Positions 1 to 6,012 of a stretch of DNA of 9,931 bases are shown piece after piece. Within the stretch, counting starts at the first letter, position 1; the number at the start of each line of letters is the position of its first letter. The translations under genes were made by a program, and so were the position numbers. The stretch is from DASTQL01 sp035761805 (GTDB lineage Bacteria; Actinomycetota; Actinomycetes; Jiangellales; Jiangellaceae). The stretch lies in the NCBI GenBank assembly GCA_035761805.1, contig DASTQL010000060.1, positions 1 through 9,931 on the forward strand, in the 5' to 3' direction. Below the pieces are notes generated by a model. That model ran no database searches. It was given only the letters and a program-made list of their open reading frames with translations, and had not been told where the DNA came from.

Positions 1-95
1 GATGAGTCGGGTCTGGGTTTCGTGGCCTCGGACGGCCAGTCAGTTAAGGTAGGAGTGCGTCTTGAGGGTGGTGAACGTGGTCATTCGGGGCCGGG

Positions 96-179
96 TGCGC
101 GAGGGGGGAGTTGAACCCCCACACCCTTGCGGGTACACGGACCTGAACCGTGCGCGTCTGCCTGTTCCGCCACTCGCGC
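96..179 (-). tRNA. tRNA-Leu, anticodon CAG
   Basis: Read on the minus strand, 84 nt fold into a class II tRNA. The acceptor stem GCGCGAG pairs with CTCGCGC and is followed by discriminator A. The anticodon stem CACGG/CCGTG encloses loop TTCAGGT, giving anticodon CAG (Leu, codon CUG). The long variable arm ACCC-GCAA-GGGT and the T arm GGGGG-TTCAACT-CCCCC are typical of tRNA-Leu. The genomic bases after the discriminator read CCC, so the 3' CCA is not encoded and must be added. A possible -10 (TAGCCT on the minus strand, plus positions 214-219) lies about 35 bp upstream, without a convincing -35. A tRNA-Leu divergent from fhaA is also found in mycobacteria (leuT), which supports the synteny call. 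Confidence 0.95.
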
Positions 180-180
180 G

Positions 181-200
181 CGTCCGGCACCGTCCGGCAC
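181..200. repeat. Perfect 2 x 10-bp tandem repeat in the tRNA-Leu leader
   Basis: CGTCCGGCAC occurs twice back to back, immediately upstream of the tRNA-Leu 5' end on the minus strand. It would lie in the transcribed leader or in the initial transcribed region if the -10 at 214-219 is right. No function can be assigned; it may be a slippage product. Confidence 0.6.
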
Positions 201-274
201 CGGAAGCCGGAAAAGGCTAACACGCGGGGGAGGCGCTTCCGGACCGTCGAGGCGCGGTGCGGGGTGCGGCCGTC

Positions 275-297
275 GACCGGTGACCGGTGGCTACGAT
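275..297 (+). promoter_or_regulatory. Candidate promoter of the fhaA-pknB operon, with a tandem heptamer
   Basis: TACGAT at 292-297 matches the actinobacterial -10 pattern TANNNT, about 98 bp upstream of the fhaA start. Directly before it, GACCGGT is repeated in tandem at 275-281 and 282-288, where a regulator could touch the spacer. No good -35 hexamer sits 16-18 bp upstream, which is common for actinobacterial promoters but weakens the call. This is the only long non-coding stretch before the tightly packed cluster, so the operon promoter is expected near here. Confidence 0.35.
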
Positions 298-383
298 CGG
301 GGGTCGATCGACCTGGCCGCAGCGACCAGGCGTGCCCGTAGGCGTTCCGCCGGCTGCCGTCCACGCGGTAGACCGACACCGAG

Positions 384-392
384 AGGAGGAGG
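384..392 (+). promoter_or_regulatory. Ribosome binding site that fixes the fhaA start
   Basis: AGGAGGAGG contains two overlapping AGGAGG cores. The first lies 5 nt before the GTG at 395. It decides for this start over an upstream in-frame ATG at 287, which would add a 36-residue extension unlike the family. Confidence 0.85.
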
Positions 393-394
393 TC

Positions 395-1111
395 GTGGGA
401 GTGCTCCAGCGCTTCGAGCGCCGCCTCGAGGGGCTCGTCTCCGGTGCCTTCGCACGCGCCTTCAAGTCCGAGGTCAAGCCGGTCGAGATCGCCGCCGCCG
501 TACAGCGCGAGATGGACAACAACGCCCAGGTGGTCAGCCGCGAGCGGTCCCTGGTGCCCAACGACTTCGTCGTCGAGCTGGGCCCGCACGACTACGACCG
601 CCTGGCGCCGTACGAGCAGACCCTCGCCGCGGAGCTGGTCGAGCTGGCGCACGAGCACGCCGACGTGCAGCACTACTCCTTCCCGGGTCCCGTACGGGTG
701 GCGCTGGAGCAGCACGAGGACCTGGGCACCGGGCAGTTCCGGGTGCGCAGCGAGGTCAAGGCGGGGGTGGACCGCGGACGCGGCTACTCCCCGACGCAGA
801 CCGGCGAGCGGCGAGCGGCCGCGTTCCTCGTCGTCAACGGCACCCGGCACGCCGTCGTCGCGCCGGGCATGGTGCTGGGGCGGGGCGCCGAGAGCGACCT
901 GCGCATCGACGACCCCGGGATCTCGCGGCGGCACGCCGAGATCCGCGTGCACGGCGACGGCCCCGACGCGCAGGTGGTCATCGTCGACCTCGCGTCCACC
1001 AACGGCACCGTCGTCGACGGCGTGCGCATCACCCAGGCCCCGCTCTCCGACGGGTCCCGCATCGTCCTGGGCTCGACCGTCGTCGATGTGCAGCGCCGGG
1101 CGCGCGGATGA
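395..1111 (+). CDS. fhaA: FhaA: DUF3662 and FHA domain protein
   Basis: The 238-residue protein begins MGVLQRFERRLEGLV, the characteristic N-terminus of the actinobacterial FhaA family, from a GTG with a strong Shine-Dalgarno site. Residues 1-120 form the DUF3662 domain. Residues 143-235 form an FHA domain with the phosphopeptide-binding signature GRG (162-164), SRRH (177-180) and STNGT (201-205), so phosphothreonine binding should be intact. The linker between them is only about 20 residues, whereas the mycobacterial protein (over 500 residues) has a long disordered linker. In mycobacteria FhaA binds kinase-phosphorylated partners of peptidoglycan synthesis, including the MviN/MurJ pseudokinase region; here that role is inferred from family and operon. 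It is cytoplasmic, with no signal or membrane span. The gene heads the operon, 13 bp before fhaB. Confidence 0.95.
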   Translation: MGVLQRFERRLEGLVSGAFARAFKSEVKPVEIAAAVQREMDNNAQVVSRERSLVPNDFVVELGPHDYDRLAPYEQTLAAELVELAHEHADVQHYSFPGPVRVALEQHEDLGTGQFRVRSEVKAGVDRGRGYSPTQTGERRAAAFLVVNGTRHAVVAPGMVLGRGAESDLRIDDPGISRRHAEIRVHGDGPDAQVVIVDLASTNGTVVDGVRITQAPLSDGSRIVLGSTVVDVQRRARG

Positions 1112-1124
1112 GGCGGGTGACCGT

Positions 1125-1586
1125 TTGTCCGAGCTGACGCTGACCGTCATCAAGCTCGGCTTCCTCGCCGTGCTCTGGCTGCTGGTGCTGTCGGTCACCT
1201 CCGCGGTCCGGGCCGACCTCTTCGGGGTCCGTCCGAGCCGCGGCGCCCGCGAGCCGGGTGACAAGCCGGCCAGGCAACCGCGGCCCACCAAGGGCGCGCC
1301 GACCCGGGTGGTGGTGGTCGACGGACCGGCGAAGAACACGGCCGTGGCGCTGGGTGAGGCGCCCATCACCGTGGGCCGGAGCCCCGACTGCACCTTGCCC
1401 GTCGACGACGAGTACGTATCGACTCGACACGCCCGGCTCGTCCCCAGAGACGGTCAGTGGTGGGTCGAGGACCTCGGCTCCACCAACGGCACGTACATCG
1501 GCAAAGAACGCATCACGCGCGCAGTCCCCGTCGGGACCAAGAGCCGGGTGCGGCTAGGCAAGACCGTCCTCGAGCTCCGGAAGTAG
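1125..1586 (+). CDS. fhaB: FhaB (FipA-like): membrane-anchored FHA domain protein
   Basis: This 153-residue protein has a hydrophobic helix at about residues 7-28, a charged and proline-rich linker (35-60), and an FHA domain at 62-152. The FHA motifs are GRS (84-86), STRH (99-102) and STNGT (119-123), so the phosphothreonine pocket looks complete. The start is TTG at 1125, giving MSELTLTVIKLGF as in homologues, with AGGCGGG 7 nt upstream. An in-frame ATG at 1086 lies inside fhaA and lacks a ribosome site. Mycobacterial FhaB (about 155 residues) has the same plan and links PknB-type phosphorylation to the divisome. The domain probably faces the cytoplasm, where it can read PknB phosphosites. 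Its spacing (13 bp after fhaA, 8 bp before pstP) supports co-transcription. Confidence 0.93.
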   Translation: MSELTLTVIKLGFLAVLWLLVLSVTSAVRADLFGVRPSRGAREPGDKPARQPRPTKGAPTRVVVVDGPAKNTAVALGEAPITVGRSPDCTLPVDDEYVSTRHARLVPRDGQWWVEDLGSTNGTYIGKERITRAVPVGTKSRVRLGKTVLELRK

Positions 1587-1594
1587 CGCCACGG

Positions 1595-3121
1595 ATGCCA
1601 CTGATGCTCCGGTACGTCGCGCGGTCCGACGTCGGCCTGGTGCGCGAGGGCAACGAGGACTCCGGCTACGCCGGTCCGCGTGTCCTCGTCGTCGCCGACG
1701 GCATGGGTGGCCATGCCGCCGGCGAGGTGGCCAGCGCCGCCACCGTCGAGGAGATCGCCCGGCTGGAGACGTCCGTTCCCCTGGGAGGAGAAGGTTCCGC
1801 GGCGGAACCGACCGGTGTCGCGGACCAGAGCGCCGAGGACACCTCGGCCGGAGGCGGCCCGGTCGAGGCGGTCACGGCCGGCGAGGCCGTCGACCTCGCG
1901 CGCTCCGCCCTCACGGGGGCGGTCCAGCACGCCAACGAGCGCATCCGCACGCTGGTCGAGGAGGATCCTCGGCGGGAGGGCATGGGGACGACGGTGACCG
2001 CCGCCCTGTGGACCGGGGCGCAGCTCGTGCTCGCGCACGTCGGGGATAGCCGGGCCTACCTGTTGCGCGACGGCGAGCTCATGCAGGTCACCCACGACCA
2101 CACTTTCGTCCAGTCGCTGGTCGACGAGGGGAGGATCAGCGAGGACGAGGCCGGCGTCCACCCCGCGCGGTCGCTGCTGTTGCGCGCCCTCACCGGGTCC
2201 GGCGACGTCGAGCCGGACGTCGTGGTGGTGGACGTCCGACCAGGCGACCGCATCCTGCTGTGCAGCGACGGGCTCTCCGGAGTCGTCAGCTCCGCGACCA
2301 TGACGGAGGTGCTCACCGACGCCGACGACCTCGCGGCGGCCGCGGACCGGCTCGTCGACCTCGCCCTCAAGAGTGGCGCGCCGGACAACGTCACGTGCGT
2401 CGTGGCCGACGTGGTCGACACCTCCGAGCCCGCGCCGGGCCCCGAGGCCGCCGAGTCCTTCGTCGTCGGAGCCGCCGCGGGGCCCGCGGGCCACCGCGAC
2501 ACCGGCCGGCTGCGCGGGGTGGCCGCGGCTCCGGCCGGCGCCGCCGAGCGCGCCGAACGCACGCTGGGCGCCGACGACGACCCGGAGGCCCTGCGCTACG
2601 CCCCGCGCCCACCCCGCCGCTTCGTCTGGTTGCGGCGCCTGGCCCTGCTCGCGCTCGCCGGACTCATCGTGTACGCGGGAGTCCAGCTCGCCTCCTCGTG
2701 GCTGGGCGAGCAGTTCTACGTCGGTGACGAGTCCGGCGACGTGGCCGTGTACCAGGGCTTGAGCCAGGAGGTCGGGCAGGTGCGCCTCTCGGAGCTCTAC
2801 GAGGTCGCGGAGGGCCTCCCGGTGGAGGCGCTGCCGTCGATCTACCAGGAGCAGGTCGCCGAGAGCATCGCCGCCGACGACCTCGGCGACGCCCGCCGGA
2901 TCGTCGAGCGGCTCCGCCGCGAGGCGTGCGCAGCACATCCGCCCCAGGTGCCGGAGACGACCGCCTCACCCACGCCCACCCCGAGCCCGACCGCGGGCGC
3001 AGCTGCGACCCCCGCGCCGACCACGGCCCCGGCGGCACCCACCCCGACAGCGGCCCCGAGCCCGACCCCCTCGCCCACTCCCGGGTTCCCGGGCCTGGAG
3101 TGCGAGGAGGTGACCGGGTGA
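1595..3121 (+). CDS. pstP: PstP: membrane PP2C-family Ser/Thr phosphatase
   Basis: The 508-residue protein starts at ATG 1595, with GGAAG about 12 nt upstream; ATG 1604 is an alternative. Residues 1-273 form a PPM/PP2C catalytic domain with NED (20-22), ADGMGGH (34-40), GMGTTV (129-134), HVGDSRAY (148-155), CSDG (223-226) and PDN (263-265). The metal-ligand aspartates D35, D225 and D264 are present. An acidic and glycine-rich insertion at about 60-95 lengthens the domain relative to mycobacterial PstP. A juxtamembrane linker (274-343) leads to a single span at about 347-366. Then come an extracytoplasmic helical segment (370-448) and a Pro/Thr/Ala tail (451-500), with cysteines C445 and C503 flanking the tail. 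PstP reverses phosphorylation by the PASTA kinase on wall-synthesis proteins. The last 4 bases overlap rodA. Confidence 0.96.
   Translation: MPLMLRYVARSDVGLVREGNEDSGYAGPRVLVVADGMGGHAAGEVASAATVEEIARLETSVPLGGEGSAAEPTGVADQSAEDTSAGGGPVEAVTAGEAVDLARSALTGAVQHANERIRTLVEEDPRREGMGTTVTAALWTGAQLVLAHVGDSRAYLLRDGELMQVTHDHTFVQSLVDEGRISEDEAGVHPARSLLLRALTGSGDVEPDVVVVDVRPGDRILLCSDGLSGVVSSATMTEVLTDADDLAAAADRLVDLALKSGAPDNVTCVVADVVDTSEPAPGPEAAESFVVGAAAGPAGHRDTGRLRGVAAAPAGAAERAERTLGADDDPEALRYAPRPPRRFVWLRRLALLALAGLIVYAGVQLASSWLGEQFYVGDESGDVAVYQGLSQEVGQVRLSELYEVAEGLPVEALPSIYQEQVAESIAADDLGDARRIVERLRREACAAHPPQVPETTASPTPTPSPTAGAAATPAPTTAPAAPTPTAAPSPTPSPTPGFPGLECEEVTG
2945..3094 (+). repeat. Pro/Thr-rich low-complexity tail coding segment of pstP
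   Basis: About 50 codons (residues 451-500) are almost only Pro, Thr, Ala and Ser, in loose PTP/SPTP units. The predicted location is outside the membrane, where it could span or touch the wall. Similar tracts are often O-mannosylated in actinobacteria; glycosylation here is inference only. Confidence 0.75.
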
Positions 3122-4506
3122 GCGAGACCTCCGACCCGCCGACGCCACGGCGGGGCCGCGGCATCGAGCTGGCGCTGCTGCTCTTCGCGGTGGCGATCTC
3201 CGTAGCCGCGTACGTCTCCGTCGACATCGGCGCCCTCGGCCGGGTCCCCCCCGACGCCCTCGGCTACTTCGGCGGCCTGGCAGCGCTCGCCGGCGTGGCC
3301 CACGTGGCGGTCCGGCTGCGTGCGCCCTACGCCGATCCCACGCTCCTGCCGCTGGTCGTGACCCTCAACGGGCTCGGGCTGGCCATGATCCACCGGATCG
3401 ACCTGGCCAGGGCCGGCGAGGGGGGGCTCGCCGGTGCCGGCCTCGAGGCGGCTGCCGCCCCCTCCCAGCTGACCTGGATGGTCGTCGGTGTCGGCCTCTT
3501 CGTCGCCGTGCTCGTCCTTGTCCGCGACTACCGGGTGCTCGCCCGCTTCACCTACACCGCCGGCTTCCTCGGGCTGGTCCTCCTGCTCCTGCCACTCGTA
3601 CCGGGTCTGGGTCGCGAGATCAACGGCGCCCAGATCTGGATCCGGGTCGGTCCGCTGTCCTTCCAGCCGGGCGAGGCCGCCAAGATCGTCCTCATCGTGG
3701 CCTTCGCCGGCTACCTGGTCCGGACCCGCGACGCACTCGCGCTGGCCGGCCGGCGCGTGCTCGGCGTGGACCTGCCTCGGGCCCGTGACCTCGGGCCGAT
3801 CCTCGTGGTCTGGGTGACCGCCCTCGCCATCCTGGTCTTCCAGCGCGACCTGGGGCCGTCACTGCTGCTCTTCGGCATCTTCGTGCTGATGATCTACATC
3901 GCGACGGAGCGGGTCTCCTGGCTCGTCCTCGGGGCTCTGCTCGCCGTCCTCGGGGGGCTGGCCGCCAACGCGCTGTTCGCTCACGTGCAGGTCCGCGTGG
4001 ATGGCTGGCTCGACCCGTTCTCCGACACCGACCGCTTCTTCCAGATCGTCCAGTCCCTGTACGGGCTGGCGTACGGCGGTCTGCTCGGCACCGGCCTCGG
4101 GCAGGGCCGTCCCGACCTGGTGCCCTTCGCACAGAGCGACTTCATCGTCGCGGCGTTCGGCGAGGAGCTCGGCCTCACCGGGCTGATGGCGATCATCGTC
4201 GCCTACGGCCTGCTGGCCGCCCGTGGCTTCCGTACGGCGCTGGTGCAGCGCGACCCGTTCGGCAAGCTGCTCGCAGCCGGTCTGGCCATCAGCCTGGCGC
4301 TGCAGGTCTTCATCGTCGTCGGCGGGGTCACCCGGCTGATCCCGCTCACCGGTCTCACCACGCCCTTCCTCTCCCAGGGCGGGTCGTCGTTGGTGATGAA
4401 CTGGGTCCTCGTCGCCCTCCTGGTACGCATCAGCGACGCCACCCGGCGGCCGACCCCGCCGGCGCCGCCGACGGACGAGGCGGTCACCCAGGTGGTGAAG
4501 CTGTGA
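3118..4506 (+). CDS. rodA: RodA/FtsW-family SEDS peptidoglycan glycosyltransferase
   Basis: This 462-residue polytopic protein has about ten or more hydrophobic segments. SEDS signatures are GAQIWI (170-175), FQPGEAAK (182-189), QRDLG (242-246), AQSDFIVAAFGEELG (338-352) and the C-terminal GLTTPFLSQGGSS (412-424). D341 sits where the SEDS catalytic aspartate is expected. The enzyme polymerises lipid II into glycan strands outside the membrane, with a class B penicillin-binding protein as partner, which is the next gene. The GTG start at 3118 overlaps the pstP stop (GTGA), and AGGAGG at 3105-3110 is 7 nt upstream, so translation is likely coupled. The hydrophilic Pro-rich termini (1-15 and 443-462) are cytoplasmic. 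RodA and FtsW are hard to separate by motif alone; the pairing with pbpA favours the RodA role in elongation. Confidence 0.95.
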   Translation: MSETSDPPTPRRGRGIELALLLFAVAISVAAYVSVDIGALGRVPPDALGYFGGLAALAGVAHVAVRLRAPYADPTLLPLVVTLNGLGLAMIHRIDLARAGEGGLAGAGLEAAAAPSQLTWMVVGVGLFVAVLVLVRDYRVLARFTYTAGFLGLVLLLLPLVPGLGREINGAQIWIRVGPLSFQPGEAAKIVLIVAFAGYLVRTRDALALAGRRVLGVDLPRARDLGPILVVWVTALAILVFQRDLGPSLLLFGIFVLMIYIATERVSWLVLGALLAVLGGLAANALFAHVQVRVDGWLDPFSDTDRFFQIVQSLYGLAYGGLLGTGLGQGRPDLVPFAQSDFIVAAFGEELGLTGLMAIIVAYGLLAARGFRTALVQRDPFGKLLAAGLAISLALQVFIVVGGVTRLIPLTGLTTPFLSQGGSSLVMNWVLVALLVRISDATRRPTPPAPPTDEAVTQVVKL

Positions 4507-5948
4507 ACACCCCGCTGCGGCGCGTCTCCGTCGGCTTCATGCTGCTGTTCTTCGCCCTGCTGGCCAACATCACCTACGTCCAGGCCTTCCAGGCCGACGA
4601 GCTCAACGCGCGCCAGGACAACCGGCGGGTCGTCCTCGACGAGTACTCCCGCGAGCGCGGGCCGATCATCGTGGCCGACACCCCCGTGGCCCGGTCGGTC
4701 AGCACCGAGGACGAGTTCGAGTACCTCAGGCAGTATCCCGAGGGACCGCTCTACGCCCACGCCACGGGCTACTACTCGTTCCTCTTCGGCCGCGCCGCCA
4801 TCGAGCGCGCGGAGAACGACGTGCTCGCCGGGACGGACGACCGGCTCTTCGTACGGCGGCTCGTCGACCTGGTCACCGGACGCGAGCCGCGCGGGGGCAG
4901 CGTCAAGCTGACGCTCGACCCCGCGGCCCAGCGGGCCGCCTACGACGGGCTGGGCGACCGCAAGGGGGCCGTCGTGGCCCTGGACACCACGACGGGCGCG
5001 ATCCTGGCGATGGCGAGCACCCCGACGTACGACCCGAGCCCCCTGGCCAGCCACTCGCTGGACGAGCAGCAGGCGGCGTGGGACTCGCTCACCACCGACC
5101 CGAACCGCCCGATGCTCAACCGGGCGATCGCCCAGACCCTGCCGCCAGGGTCGGTCTTCAAGATCGTGACATCGGCGGCCGCCCTCGAGTCCGGCTACAC
5201 ACCGGAGACGGTCGTCCCCGGGCCCGCCGAGTACGACCTGCCGCAGTCCACCCGTACTCTGCCCAACCAGAGCGGGCAGCCGTGCGGGCCCGGCGGCGAG
5301 ACCACGCTCACCAATGCCCTGCGGATCTCGTGCAACACGGCGTTCGCCTACATCGGCAACGACCTGGGGGGCGACGCGCTGCGCGAGCAGGCGGAGCGGT
5401 TCGGCTACAACAGCCAACCCCTGCCCGAGATGAACGCCGCCACCAGCGTCTTCCCCGAGGAGCTGGACGAGCCGCAGACCGCGCTGGCCGCCATCGGCCA
5501 GTTCGACGTACGCGCCACACCGCTGGAGATCGCGATGACCTCCGCCGCCGTGGCCAACCGCGGGGTGCTGATGCGGCCGTACCTGGTCGAGGAGATCCTC
5601 GGCCCCGACCTCGCCGTCATCGACCAGACCCAGCCCAGCGAGCTCTCCCAGGCCGTGTCGGCCGAGACGGCCCGTGACCTCACGGCGATGATGGTCGACG
5701 TCGTCGAGAACGGCACCGGTGGCAACGCGGCCATCCCCGGGATCCCGGTCGCCGGCAAGACCGGCACCGCGCAGAGCGCGTCCGACCGTCCGCCGTACGC
5801 GTGGTTCACCTCGTTCGCGCCAGCGGACGACCCCCGGGTCGCCGTCGCGGTCGTCATCGAGGAAGCCGGTGAGAACACCGACATCTCGGGTGGCCGGCTC
5901 GCAGCACCCGTGGCGCGGGCCGTCATGGAGGCGGTGCTGGGCTCGTGA
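4503..5948 (+). CDS. pbpA: PbpA: class B penicillin-binding protein (transpeptidase)
   Basis: The 481-residue protein has an N-terminal membrane anchor (about 8-28), a non-catalytic dimerisation and linker region (30-150), and a transpeptidase domain (about 155-480). The catalytic triplets are SVFK (217-220, nucleophile S217), SCN (276-278) and KTG (419-421). The length matches mycobacterial PbpA (about 490). It cross-links stem peptides on glycan made by the adjacent SEDS protein and should be beta-lactam sensitive. C261 and C277 lie in the domain and could form a disulfide; this is inference. The GTG start at 4503 overlaps the rodA stop (GTGA), with AGGTGG at 4490-4495 upstream, so the two subunits are probably translated together. 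It is followed after 64 bp by pknB, with no pknA between them. Confidence 0.96.
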   Translation: MNTPLRRVSVGFMLLFFALLANITYVQAFQADELNARQDNRRVVLDEYSRERGPIIVADTPVARSVSTEDEFEYLRQYPEGPLYAHATGYYSFLFGRAAIERAENDVLAGTDDRLFVRRLVDLVTGREPRGGSVKLTLDPAAQRAAYDGLGDRKGAVVALDTTTGAILAMASTPTYDPSPLASHSLDEQQAAWDSLTTDPNRPMLNRAIAQTLPPGSVFKIVTSAAALESGYTPETVVPGPAEYDLPQSTRTLPNQSGQPCGPGGETTLTNALRISCNTAFAYIGNDLGGDALREQAERFGYNSQPLPEMNAATSVFPEELDEPQTALAAIGQFDVRATPLEIAMTSAAVANRGVLMRPYLVEEILGPDLAVIDQTQPSELSQAVSAETARDLTAMMVDVVENGTGGNAAIPGIPVAGKTGTAQSASDRPPYAWFTSFAPADDPRVAVAVVIEEAGENTDISGGRLAAPVARAVMEAVLGS

Positions 5949-6012
5949 TCCGATCCGTCGTGACGACCACCGGCACCCGCCGGCCGGCAGAAGCAGCAGG
6001 GAAGGTCCAGTG

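Noticed and set aside
1..95. Possible protein tail on the plus strand (open from base 1, stopping inside the tRNA) and a 14-codon minus-strand frame ending near 44
   Set aside because: Neither has a ribosome site or recognisable family, and a coding end inside a tRNA is unlikely. A 5-bp hairpin near 25-40 lacks a U tract and is not called a terminator.
287..394. N-terminal extension of fhaA to ATG 287
   Set aside because: The extension contains the -10 candidate region and is unlike homologues. GTG 395 has an AGGAGG site and the family N-terminus.
44..1393. Long minus-strand open frame antisense to fhaA and fhaB
   Set aside because: It crosses the tRNA, has no family resemblance, and mirrors two well-supported FHA genes. 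High-GC DNA commonly leaves such open antisense frames.
1454..2938. Long minus-strand frame antisense to pstP
   Set aside because: It is a compositional shadow of the PP2C gene, whose catalytic motifs are complete on the plus strand.
4203..5417. Minus-strand frame opposite rodA and pbpA
   Set aside because: It spans the junction of two certain plus-strand genes and shows no recognisable domain.
5719..6012. Extension of the pknB frame into pbpA
   Set aside because: The segment overlaps the pbpA KTG region in another frame. Kinase homology begins right after ATG 6013, which has its own ribosome site.
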